Below the pieces are notes generated by a model. That model saw nothing but the letters and a program-made list of their open reading frames with translations. It had not been told where the DNA came from and ran no database searches. A program made the translations under genes and the position numbers. This document shows, piece by piece, positions 9,444-17,023 of a DNA stretch of 64,000 bases. Numbering within the stretch: the first letter of the stretch is position 1; the number at the start of each line of letters is the position of its first letter. Source of the stretch: Saprospiraceae bacterium (GTDB taxonomy: Bacteria; Bacteroidota; Bacteroidia; Chitinophagales; Saprospiraceae); assembly GCA_016715105.1 (NCBI GenBank), contig JADKBO010000003.1:62001-126000 (forward strand). Reading direction: 5' to 3'.

Positions 9444-10400
9444 TCAATTCATTTTGCCTCTCTTTTCCAACTCAATATCTTCATAGATGGTATGTTTATG
9501 GTGCAATTCATTGCCGCAATTGTGGCAATATTTGGCATTACTCAAATGATTGATTTCCATACAATTGGGACAAGAAAGCAATTGATTTGCATTTAATCTC
9601 AAAACTCTGTTGCTGATCTCAGCTGTTACAATACCTGTGGGCACAGCAATCAAAGCATAGGATAAGATCATAACGATGGAAGCCAAAACTCTACCTAGCC
9701 CCGTTACTGGAACCAGATCTCCATACCCAACTGTCGATAAAGTAGTAATTGCCCAATAAATGCTGTGTGGTATACTCCTGAAATTTGCATTGACTTGGCC
9801 TTCGATCATAAACATGGCACTCCCAATTAACACTGATATTAGCAAGATGAAACTAATGAATATATAAATTTTATTACTACTTGCTTTCAGTGCCTGAACC
9901 ACAATGCCACCTTCATTTACAAACTGGCTCAATTTGAAAATCCTAAAGATTCTCAACAGTCTGAATATCCGAAGGATCAAAAAGTGTTGCAAGCCAATGA
10001 CAAAAATACTCAGGAATGTGGGCAAAAACGACATAAGGTCTATGATGCCAAAAAAACTAAAAATATATTTAAGCGGATTGCGTGCTGCATAAATTCTGAT
10101 GAAATATTCTATCATGAAAAGGATGGTAAAAACCCACTCCAAACCATAAAACAAAAGATAATATTTACTGTGAATCTCAGGAAGTGTTTCGATCATTACC
10201 ACTAAAACACTGGCCATGATCAATACAACTAAGGTGATATCAAAAAATCGGCCTTCCTTGCTTTCGCTATTGACAATGATGTTTCTTAACTTCTCTTGAT
10301 TACTTTTGGATAAGACCTTATTGATGGATTTTTTTTCAAAAAAGGCAATGCGTAAGATACTTATTTTAATTTTGTTAAGAATGCGCTCAAATTTTGTCAT
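9444..10400 (-). CDS. voltage-gated-type potassium channel with C-terminal zinc ribbon
   Basis: The protein (318 residues from this start) has six predicted membrane helices with an arginine-rich S4 (RIFRLLRIFRIFK, about 144-156), a pore helix and the K+ filter TVGYGD (223-228). After the last helix comes a short zinc ribbon with CPNC and CHNC pairs (Cys 277, 280, 292, 295), which is not a usual part of bacterial Kv-like channels. It would let K+ cross the inner membrane. An in-frame ATG at 10451 adds 17 polar residues; MTKFERILNKIK at 10400 looks like the more natural start. The gene converges on scpA. Confidence 0.88.
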   Translation of the reverse strand: MTKFERILNKIKISILRIAFFEKKSINKVLSKSNQEKLRNIIVNSESKEGRFFDITLVVLIMASVLVVMIETLPEIHSKYYLLFYGLEWVFTILFMIEYFIRIYAARNPLKYIFSFFGIIDLMSFLPTFLSIFVIGLQHFLILRIFRLLRIFRIFKLSQFVNEGGIVVQALKASSNKIYIFISFILLISVLIGSAMFMIEGQVNANFRSIPHSIYWAITTLSTVGYGDLVPVTGLGRVLASIVMILSYALIAVPTGIVTAEISNRVLRLNANQLLSCPNCMEINHLSNAKYCHNCGNELHHKHTIYEDIELEKRGKMN

Positions 10401-10558
10401 GATGTGTTTCTTTGTGCAAAATCCCCGAGATTCTGATTGGTGGCATCTCATACAAATATACTAAATCAAAGGCTCTTTTAGTTATAATTTATTGTTGAGA
10501 TCGCGTTATTATAAATTTCAAAATCTTCAAAAATCACCCTTAAACTAAATTTACATTT

Positions 10559-11446
10559 ATGAAAATGTCACGACCTATAAGGTTAATATTTTTGATCATC
10601 TTGATGTCCATTTTGATATTTCTTCGATTTTATTTTCCCACGGAAAGGTATACTGCTGATCAAATCAGAATCGGAGGGATCGTACTCAACCTAGCCATTT
10701 TATTGTTGATATTCAGGATTGTCATTGATGTTTTGATCTTATGGTATAAGTTGGAACAAAGGCGTAGTGGCTCGGAAACTAAGGATAATTTGATCATAGG
10801 GCTTACCAATTTATTTCGTATTATTTCTGTGATGGCCACGATTTTAGCGCTTATGTCTTTGTCAGGTTTGGAGCTGAAAGATGTTTTTACAACTTTAAGT
10901 ATTGTTGCCGCTGCTATTGCCATCGTGACCAAAGATTTTATCACAGAAATCATCATTGGCATTGTCAATGGATTTTCAACAAAAATTGAGTTGGATGATT
11001 ATGTCAAAATCGGTGAACAGAAAGGTAAAATCATTGACATTGGTTTACAAAAAATCACCCTACTCAATGACGAAGATGATCTCATTTACATTCCCAATGT
11101 CAAATTTTACAATTCAGACGTCATAAACTATACGCGCAAAGACATCCGAAGGATGGGAGTGGAATTTCAACTAGATTTAAAGTACCTGACTTCTGTCGAA
11201 GATTTGGAAAAAAGATTGACAAGATCCACCAGTGAAATGGCGACTTTTATAGAACCAGGTACATACAATCTGAAAGTAATGAATATTACAAAGGATACTA
11301 TTGACTTCAACTTTCAATACACGATGATAGAAGTAAGTAGAGAAGTGCATAGGAAAGTCAGGAAATTGGTACTCAGAAGTGTGGCCAATATAGTAAGAGT
11401 AGAAGAGCAAATTCAGGAATCAGAAGAGAAAAATACTGATTCATAA
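10559..11446 (+). CDS. small-conductance mechanosensitive channel (MscS family)
   Basis: The 295-residue protein has three to four N-terminal membrane helices, a pore-lining segment LSIVAAAIAIVTKDFITEIIIGI near residues 118-140 and the MscS beta domain with DDYVKIGEQKGKIIDIGL and YIPNVKFYNSDVINYTR. Such channels open under membrane tension and release solutes during osmotic downshift. It is divergent from the potassium channel gene, and the 158-base gap between the two ATGs must hold both promoters. Transcription ends at a strong hairpin 6 bases after the stop codon. Confidence 0.9.
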   Translation: MKMSRPIRLIFLIILMSILIFLRFYFPTERYTADQIRIGGIVLNLAILLLIFRIVIDVLILWYKLEQRRSGSETKDNLIIGLTNLFRIISVMATILALMSLSGLELKDVFTTLSIVAAAIAIVTKDFITEIIIGIVNGFSTKIELDDYVKIGEQKGKIIDIGLQKITLLNDEDDLIYIPNVKFYNSDVINYTRKDIRRMGVEFQLDLKYLTSVEDLEKRLTRSTSEMATFIEPGTYNLKVMNITKDTIDFNFQYTMIEVSREVHRKVRKLVLRSVANIVRVEEQIQESEEKNTDS

Positions 11447-11451
11447 AACAC

Positions 11452-11486
11452 AAAAGCCTGTAAATCAAATGACTTACAGGCTTTTT
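11452..11486. terminator. bidirectional rho-independent terminator
   Basis: A perfect 12-bp stem (11452-11463 with 11474-11485), AAAAGCCTGTAA paired to TTACAGGCTTTT, with a 10-base loop. It ends in T runs on both strands, so it can terminate the MscS gene from the left and the tRNA genes from the right. Confidence 0.85.
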
Positions 11487-11493
11487 AAGTTTG

Positions 11494-11568
11494 TCGGGGC
11501 GGCAGGATTCGAACCTGCGACCACCTGGTCCCAAACCAGGTACGCTAACCGGACTGCGCTACGCCCCG
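11494..11568 (-). tRNA. tRNA-Pro (TGG)
   Basis: On the minus strand the sequence folds as a complete 75-base tRNA without an encoded CCA: acceptor CGGGGCG paired to CGCCCCG, D arm TAGCGCAG-TCCGG-TTAGCG, anticodon stem-loop CCTGGTTTGGGACCAGG with anticodon TGG, and T arm GCAGGTTCGAATCCTGC. It is the last tRNA before the shared terminator at 11452-11486. Confidence 0.95.
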
Positions 11569-11616
11569 AATACTTTTATTAACTTTGGTGCTCAACTTTC
11601 TACTTAAAGAATGTTG

Positions 11617-11705
11617 CGGTGAGACCGGGATTCGAACCCGGGGTACCCCTTTCAGAGTACGACGGTTTAGCAAACCGTTGGTTTCAGCCACTCACCCATC
11701 CCACC
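11617..11705 (-). tRNA. tRNA-Ser (GCT)
   Basis: An 89-base class II tRNA on the minus strand. The acceptor GGTGGGA pairs with TCTCACC, the anticodon loop TTGCTAA in stem ACGGT/ACCGT gives GCT, a long variable arm (GTACTC...GGGGTAC) follows, and the T arm is CCGGGTTCGAATCCCGG. The long variable arm confirms serine. It lies 48 bases upstream of the tRNA-Pro gene and is probably cotranscribed with it. Confidence 0.95.
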
Positions 11706-11908
11706 TTTCTCCTCGGTTTTCTCAAAGAGAGTGCAAATATACACTTTCTATTTAATTCAAAAATTTTTTTGGAATTATTTTAATGACGATTTTTATTTGC
11801 CATTATATCGTGTTTCATTTCAATAAATTTATCCTATAAAATTTCTATAAAGTTTGCCCTGATTATTTAGCATAAAATCCAGCTTAAGCTTTAATAGAAT
11901 TGATACTA

Positions 11909-11993
11909 GGCCTATTTTTTAGATTATGATCTAAAATATTGGCGTGTTTTTTAGATTATGATCTAAATATTAGGCGTATTTTTTAGATTATTG
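11909..11993. repeat. Three tandem 32-base units with an internal palindrome
   Basis: Units begin at 11909, 11941 and 11973 with GGC and run GGCGTATTTTTTAGATTATG followed by ATCTAAATATT in variants. The first two contain the perfect inverted repeat TTAGAT-TATG-ATCTAA; the third breaks off after TTAGATTATTGG. Spacing is exactly 32 bases, about three helical turns. There are no spacers, so it is not a CRISPR. Confidence 0.8.
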
Positions 11994-12035
11994 GTTTTTT
12001 ATGGGTAATCATTAGTATTCATTCATTTCGCTCCC

Positions 12036-12192
12036 AAATGCCAGTGTTTATATCCCAAAACCCTAACCAATTAAGATTAAGATTCTTATTTTCGAAAGCT
12101 TTCGGACCACCTCGAAATGCCAGTTGATTTCTTTACTTATTCAAGTTCCACTCAAAACAAAAAATCCCTAACCAATTAAGATTAAGGATTCT
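12036..12192. repeat. Duplicated tRNA-flanking segment
   Basis: Two related stretches, 12036-12086 and 12115-12192, both start with AAATGCCAGT and end with CCCTAACCAATTAAGATTAA plus (G)GATTCT. The second is the working terminator of the downstream (minus-strand) CAT tRNA; the first lacks a G in the stem and 26 bases in the middle and looks like a decayed copy. A 12-base palindrome CGAAAGCTTTCG (12093-12104) lies between them. Confidence 0.7.
12154..12190 (-). terminator. Rho-independent terminator of the CAT tRNA gene
   Basis: Read on the minus strand, AATCCTTAA (12190-12182) pairs with TTAGGGATT (12171-12163) with one G-U pair and a 10-base loop, followed by TTTTGTTTT. It starts 11 bases after the 3' end of the tRNA. 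Confidence 0.7.
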
Positions 12193-12201
12193 TTACTTTT
12201 G

Positions 12202-12275
12202 TGGGCCCACCAGGACTTGAACCTGGGACCACCTGATTATGAGTCAGGTGCTCTAACCGTCTGAGCTATAGGCCC
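12202..12275 (-). tRNA. tRNA with CAT anticodon (elongator Met or Ile2)
   Basis: A 74-base tRNA on the minus strand: acceptor GGGCCTA paired with TGGGCCC, D arm TAGCTCAGACGGTTAGAGC, anticodon loop CTCATAA in stem CCTGA/TCAGG, T arm CCAGGTTCAAGTCCTGG. The first acceptor pair G-C and the D arm exclude initiator tRNA. CAT is read either as methionine or, if C34 is changed to lysidine by TilS, as isoleucine AUA; I cannot decide between these by eye. Confidence 0.92.
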
Positions 12276-12411
12276 TTCTTCTTTCAGATTTCTTCAAATC
12301 TTGAAAAAGTGGTGCAAATGTAAGAAATAATCATCTTATTGCAAGTTCGCTCCGCTGTTTTTTAAGATTATTTAGACTTTTTTGAAGCAATCATTTAAAG
12401 TAATTGAATAA

Positions 12412-12445
12412 TTTGCCCTAAAAAAGGTCAGATATCCTAATTTTG
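12412..12445 (+). promoter_or_regulatory. Possible Bacteroidota-type promoter for smpB
   Basis: TTTG at 12412-12415 and TAATTTTG (fits TAnnTTTG) at 12438-12445, 38 bases before the smpB start. The gap of 22 bases is slightly longer than the usual 19-20, so the assignment is tentative. Confidence 0.35.
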
Positions 12446-12482
12446 CAATCCCATTTTAGTTTGGGAGAAAAATTATCGATAC

Positions 12483-12938
12483 ATGAGCACTCCAAAGGAG
12501 ATCATCAATAGGAAAGCAAAATTTGAATATCATTTCGTCCAAGAATTTGAAGCAGGCATTGCTTTGACGGGAACTGAAGTCAAAGCCCTCAGGCAAGGAA
12601 ATGCCAACCTTACTGATGCTTATTGTTTATTTGATGGTAAATTTCTTATCCTGAAAAGTATGTATATTGGTGATTATAAAGAAGGCAATCTCTACAATCA
12701 TGAGCACCGAAGAGATCGCATTTTACTTTTAAGGAAGCCAGAGCTCAAAAAAATAGAAAGAAGGATGACAGAAAAAGGTATGACGGTTGTTCCTTATAAA
12801 GCATACTTTAGTCCTCGAGGATTTGTCAAACTTCAGATTGTACTTGCACAAGGTAAAAAGGAGTTTGATAAAAGAGAAACCATTAAAGAAAGAGACAACA
12901 AACGCGAAATTGACAGAATCAAGAAAATTTATAAATAG
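12483..12938 (+). CDS. smpB: SsrA-binding protein SmpB
   Basis: The 151-residue protein carries the SmpB core: NRKAKFEYHFVQEFEAGIAL, GTEVKALRQGNANLTDAYC and KPYSPRGFVKLQI-like region (here YKAYFSPRGFVKLQI), ending in a basic tail KRETIKERDNKREIDRIKK. SmpB binds tmRNA and the ribosome to rescue stalled translation; the basic tail enters the empty mRNA channel. The ssrA gene itself is not in the window. It is followed after 12 bases by trkA on the same strand. Confidence 0.96.
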   Translation: MSTPKEIINRKAKFEYHFVQEFEAGIALTGTEVKALRQGNANLTDAYCLFDGKFLILKSMYIGDYKEGNLYNHEHRRDRILLLRKPELKKIERRMTEKGMTVVPYKAYFSPRGFVKLQIVLAQGKKEFDKRETIKERDNKREIDRIKKIYK

Positions 12939-12950
12939 CAAAATCGCCGC

Positions 12951-14291
12951 ATGAAAATAGTACTCGCTGGTGCAGGAGATATCGGTTTTCATCTAGCTAA
13001 GATGCTCTCTTCAGAACAACACGACATTGTTTTGATAGATACCAGCGAATCCGTTTTGGAATATGCAGCCACTCACTTAGATGTACTCATCATCAAAGGT
13101 GACAGCTCTTCGGTAGATATCTTACGCAATGCAGGTATTAAATCTACCGACTTATTCATCGCAGTGACCACCCATGAAAGTGTCAATTTGATTTCCTGTA
13201 TCCTCGCAAAAAGATTGGGTGCCAAACAAACCATCGCTAGGGCCAGTAAATCAGAATTTGTACAAAAAGAACAAAAGCAAATATTTGTAGATTTGGGTAT
13301 TGACAAGATCATCTACCCCACTCAATTGGCTGCTTTCGAAATCAGAAGATTACTCAAACTCAGTAAAGTCACGGATAATTTCGAATTTGAAGGAGGTAAA
13401 ATGTCTGTTTTGGGCATCGTACTTGGCGAAACTTCTCCATTTATAGGAAGGTCTCTCAGAGAAATGGATGAATTATACCCTCAAATGGATAGCAGACCAA
13501 TCGCCGTTTTGCGGGGGCATGAAACCATTTTGCCGAGGAGTAATACCACTTTGAGAATCAATGATCACGTATATTTCATCACTTTGGCAAAGGATAGAGA
13601 TCAGCTACTGCGCATCATTGGGTCTGATAAAAAAGAGATCAAAAAAATAATGATTCTCGGCGGCTCAGGTGTAGGTTTGGAGACAGCAATTTTATTGGAA
13701 GAAAACTACGACCTGACCATTGTCGATAAAGACAAAGAAAATTGCAAGCGTTTGATTGATAAACTACATGATAGTTTAGTCATAGAAGCCGACCCCTCCA
13801 ATATTGAGTTGCTCAAAGAAGAAGGCCTTTCAAGAATGGATGCAGTGATTGCTGTCACTCCAAATTCAGAAACCAACATCATAGCCTGCCTCATGTCTGA
13901 ACAGAGTGGAGTGCAGAAAACCATAGCATTAGTAGACAATACCGATTACACTCACATCAGCCAACGCATTGGTATTGATACCATCATCAATAAAAAGCTG
14001 ATTGCCGCAAATAACATTTTTAGATTTGTGCGGAAAGGGCAAATTGAGGCAATTACCAGCCTTCATGGTGTGGATGCCGAAATCATCGAGTATGTCATCA
14101 GACAAGATAGCCCTCTCACAGAAAAACCATTGCGTGAACTAAATTTTCCTGCCAATGGCATTGTGGCAGGAGTAATCAGAGATGCAGAAAGTATCGTACC
14201 AAACGGCAACTTTCAATTGAAAGTAAATGACAAAGTCATAGTTTTGGCAATGACTTCTTCCATACAAAAGGTGGACGACTTATTTAGATAG
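12951..14291 (+). CDS. trkA: Trk potassium uptake system, NAD-binding subunit TrkA
   Basis: This 446-residue cytosolic protein has two tandem RCK units: Rossmann folds starting with VLAGAGDIGFHLA (residues 3-15) and MILGGSGVGLETA (near 233-245), each followed by a TrkA_C subdomain. That double layout is typical of TrkA, which gates the TrkH channel in response to NADH/NAD or ATP. It ends 2 bases before the TrkH gene, so the two subunits are made from one operon, probably with smpB. Confidence 0.95.
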   Translation: MKIVLAGAGDIGFHLAKMLSSEQHDIVLIDTSESVLEYAATHLDVLIIKGDSSSVDILRNAGIKSTDLFIAVTTHESVNLISCILAKRLGAKQTIARASKSEFVQKEQKQIFVDLGIDKIIYPTQLAAFEIRRLLKLSKVTDNFEFEGGKMSVLGIVLGETSPFIGRSLREMDELYPQMDSRPIAVLRGHETILPRSNTTLRINDHVYFITLAKDRDQLLRIIGSDKKEIKKIMILGGSGVGLETAILLEENYDLTIVDKDKENCKRLIDKLHDSLVIEADPSNIELLKEEGLSRMDAVIAVTPNSETNIIACLMSEQSGVQKTIALVDNTDYTHISQRIGIDTIINKKLIAANNIFRFVRKGQIEAITSLHGVDAEIIEYVIRQDSPLTEKPLRELNFPANGIVAGVIRDAESIVPNGNFQLKVNDKVIVLAMTSSIQKVDDLFR

Positions 14292-14293
14292 GC

Positions 14294-15745
14294 ATGATCA
14301 ATTTACAACCCATATCAAATGTTATAGGTGTATTGCTCATAGTTTTAGGTATGGCAATGTTATTGTGTTTGCCTGTTTCTTGGTATTTTAATTCTGGTGA
14401 TGGTTCTGCCTTACTCAATGCTGGCAGCATTACCATGATTTGTGGCATATTATCCTGGAAATATAGGTTTAATGAAAATCCTGAAAGTCTCAACAAAAGG
14501 GAAGGAATTCTTATAGTTGCAGCATCTTGGATATTCATGAGTTTGTTTTCAGCACTGCCCTATTTATTTTCAGATACTTTGGTAAGTCCTGCCAATGCAA
14601 TCTTTGAGTCAGTTTCAGGTCTTACTACCACGGGAGCATCCGTTTTTGATGACATCGAAGTATTGCCAGAAGGCATTTTATTTTGGCGAAGTTTGACACA
14701 ATGGATTGGAGGTATGGGTATCATTGTGCTGACGGTAGCTCTTTTCCCTCTTTTGGGCATTGCTGGAATTGAGTTATTTACCGCTGAATCCCCTGGTCCT
14801 ACAACTGAAAAAATACACCCAAGGATAAAAGAAACTGCAAAACGGCTATGGCTTTTATATATTGGAATTACCCTATTATGCGCAACTCTTTTCTATTTTG
14901 AAGGTATGACTATGTTTGAAGCCATCAACCATGCATTCACTACCATGGCCACTGGAGGATTTTCTACAAGAAATGCGTCAATGGCTGCCTTTTCTCCTTT
15001 GATTCAATATACTGCGACCCTATTTATGTTTATCGCAGGTACCAACTATTTCATCATTTACAGTTTGGCTAAAGGCAGGTTCAGAAGGGTTTGGTTTAAT
15101 GATGAATTTAGACTTTATACCATTGTGGTTTTGTTTTTCACCCTAGTGATGACTATTGGCGTGTTTTATAGAACGGATAATAGCTTGGAACAATCATTTA
15201 GGGAAGTGGTCTTCCAAGTAGTTTCTCTCATAACAACCACTGGTTTTGTATCAGCCGATTATACCGCTTGGGGTTATGGGCTCACAGCAATTTGCTTTTT
15301 GTTGTTATTCATTGGAGCAAGTGCCGGATCAACAGCAGGAGGTATAAAAATCATCAGGCATTTAGTATTTATCAAAAACACGCTATTGGAATTCAAGCGT
15401 ATTTTACACCCAAGAGCAATCATTAGGATAAAAATTAATAAAGAAATCGTCGCTCCTAAAATCCTTACACACATCTTGGTATTTCTACTCATCTACCTTG
15501 GCGTTTTTATTATGGGAACCTTTGCTCTGGCTTTAATGGAGTACGATCTACTTACTGCAGCTGGTGCAGTAGCAACTTGTTTGGGAAACGTTGGACCAGG
15601 AATTGGAGATGTGGGCCCAATGAATAATTTTTCGGGTTTGTCTGATTTAGCCAAGTTTTTTCTTTCCTTGATCATGATCATCGGTCGGTTAGAACTTTTC
15701 ACGATTCTTTTCTTGTTTACTCCTTATTTTTGGAAAGTAAACTAA
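14294..15745 (+). CDS. trkH: Trk/Ktr potassium uptake channel subunit TrkH
   Basis: The 483-residue membrane protein shows the four-fold TrkH/KtrB pore pattern: filter-like turns in SGLTTTGASVFDD (first repeat), MATGGFSTRNAS (second), LITTTGFVSADY (third) and a fourth around TCLGNVGPGIGDVGP. About ten hydrophobic helices can be traced. It would move K+ into the cell under control of TrkA encoded immediately upstream. Length fits TrkH rather than the shorter KtrB. Confidence 0.94.
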   Translation: MINLQPISNVIGVLLIVLGMAMLLCLPVSWYFNSGDGSALLNAGSITMICGILSWKYRFNENPESLNKREGILIVAASWIFMSLFSALPYLFSDTLVSPANAIFESVSGLTTTGASVFDDIEVLPEGILFWRSLTQWIGGMGIIVLTVALFPLLGIAGIELFTAESPGPTTEKIHPRIKETAKRLWLLYIGITLLCATLFYFEGMTMFEAINHAFTTMATGGFSTRNASMAAFSPLIQYTATLFMFIAGTNYFIIYSLAKGRFRRVWFNDEFRLYTIVVLFFTLVMTIGVFYRTDNSLEQSFREVVFQVVSLITTTGFVSADYTAWGYGLTAICFLLLFIGASAGSTAGGIKIIRHLVFIKNTLLEFKRILHPRAIIRIKINKEIVAPKILTHILVFLLIYLGVFIMGTFALALMEYDLLTAAGAVATCLGNVGPGIGDVGPMNNFSGLSDLAKFFLSLIMIIGRLELFTILFLFTPYFWKVN

Positions 15746-15749
15746 TCGC

Positions 15750-16217
15750 GTGAAAATAAAAAATGAATATCAAGCATGGTTTGATGCTGTTGAAATCACA
15801 GACAAAACTGCATTGGATGAATTGGCCGCTGCAGCAACAGTATCAGCCTATCAAAAAATTGATTGTCTCGCTTGCGCAAAATGTTGTCTTACCACAGTAA
15901 CCACTTTCACAGAAAGCGATATTCAAAGAGCCTCCAAAGGCTTGTCTATTTCCACAAAAAACTTCAAAAAATTATATCTTTTCATGGACTTGGATGGCAA
16001 TTACACCACACAAAATGTGCCGTGTCCTTTCCTAAACCTAACAGATCATAAGTGTAAAATTTATGAAAACAGACCCCACGCATGCAGGTCATTTCCACAT
16101 ACCCAAAAGGATCATTTTTTGACCAGAAAAAGAGTGCACCTTGAAAACGCTAAATTTTGTGGCGTCACAACTTACGTTTTAGACACCCTCAAAACAAACT
16201 TTACAAAAACTAGATAG
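15750..16217 (+). CDS. YkgJ-family cysteine cluster protein
   Basis: The 155-residue protein has a conserved Cys arrangement, CLACAKCCL near residues 38-46 and later CPFLN, CKIYENRPHACRSFPH, which matches the YkgJ family (zinc- or iron-binding, older annotation Fe-S oxidoreductase). The function of the family is not established. The start is GTG at 15750, 4 bases after the trkH stop codon, so it may be the last gene of the smpB-trkAH unit. Its last 8 bases overlap the convergent superoxide dismutase gene. Confidence 0.85.
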   Translation: MKIKNEYQAWFDAVEITDKTALDELAAAATVSAYQKIDCLACAKCCLTTVTTFTESDIQRASKGLSISTKNFKKLYLFMDLDGNYTTQNVPCPFLNLTDHKCKIYENRPHACRSFPHTQKDHFLTRKRVHLENAKFCGVTTYVLDTLKTNFTKTR

Positions 16218-16959
16218 CGGCGTATTTTTCACCAACGATATCCCAATTTACCAAACCCATAAAGTTTGTAATGTAATCTTTCCTTAAGTTTTGGTACTTC
16301 AGGTAATAAGCATGTTCCCAAACGTCAATTCCCAAAATAGGAGATCCACCTTGTGACGCAATCTTGCTCATCATTGGATTGTCTTGATTGGGTGTAGAGC
16401 TTATAAAAACTTCTCCATTTTTATCAACAGCAAGCCAAGCCCATCCAGACCCAAATACTTTCATAGCAGCATCTGAAAATGCAGTTTTAAAACCGTCTAA
16501 AGAAGTAAATTTCTTATTGATAGCCTCGGCAAGTTTACCTTTAGGCATTTTCGAGCCACCTGGAGTCATTATTTCCCAGTATAAAGTATGATTGAAATGA
16601 CCTCCCGCATTATTCCTTACCGCATTTTCCGCAGCATTACCCGTCAATGACATCAAAATTTCGGTCAAAGATTTCCCCTTAAGCGGAGAACTTTCCAATG
16701 CCTTATTCAGGTTGGTTACATAACCAGCATGATGTTTATCGTGATGAATCTGCATGGTCATTTCGTCTATAGCTGGCAGTAATGCATTATAAGCATATGG
16801 CAAGGCAGGCAACACAAATGGTTCGGCCATTACACCTGTAGCTATGGCTGATGCTCCGTCTTTGCTCAGTTCTTTGCTTGATTTACAAGCAATCATTGGT
16901 GCCAATCCTATACCGAGAGATATCATGCTTGCTTGCTTGGAAAATTTCCTTCTATTCAT
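16210..16959 (-). CDS. sod: exported Fe/Mn superoxide dismutase, Tat-type lipoprotein
   Basis: Residues from about 50 to 249 form a complete Fe/Mn-SOD: PALPYAYNALLP, the helix MQIHHDKHHAGYV, GGHFNHTLYWEIM, GSGWAWLAV and the metal-binding DVWEHAYYLKYQNLRKDY. In front is a 49-residue extension with NRRKFSKQ, a twin-arginine-like motif, a hydrophobic stretch and IAC with Cys25, so the enzyme is probably exported folded by Tat and lipid-anchored. That is unusual, as most bacterial Fe/Mn-SODs are cytosolic. Iron versus manganese use cannot be read safely. It overlaps the convergent YkgJ gene by 8 bases. Confidence 0.92.
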   Translation of the reverse strand: MNRRKFSKQASMISLGIGLAPMIACKSSKELSKDGASAIATGVMAEPFVLPALPYAYNALLPAIDEMTMQIHHDKHHAGYVTNLNKALESSPLKGKSLTEILMSLTGNAAENAVRNNAGGHFNHTLYWEIMTPGGSKMPKGKLAEAINKKFTSLDGFKTAFSDAAMKVFGSGWAWLAVDKNGEVFISSTPNQDNPMMSKIASQGGSPILGIDVWEHAYYLKYQNLRKDYITNFMGLVNWDIVGEKYAAI

Positions 16960-17023
16960 TATTCTTTATTTTTAAAACATTAAAATACGCAAATTTTATG
17001 TCATTGTCAAATCACCTCTCTGA

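Larger units (their letters stand above)
11706..12201. other. Non-coding stretch between tRNA genes
   Basis: No credible protein gene is visible here. The interval is very AT-rich and holds two repeat families listed separately: three contiguous 32-base units (11909-11993) and a duplicated terminator-like segment (12036-12192). The upstream part (11706-11908) should contain the promoter of the tRNA-Ser/tRNA-Pro unit, but I could not pick one with confidence. Confidence 0.7.

Noticed and set aside
11909..11993. Regular 32-base repeats considered as a CRISPR array
   Set aside because: Units are contiguous without spacers, only three copies exist and no cas genes are present.
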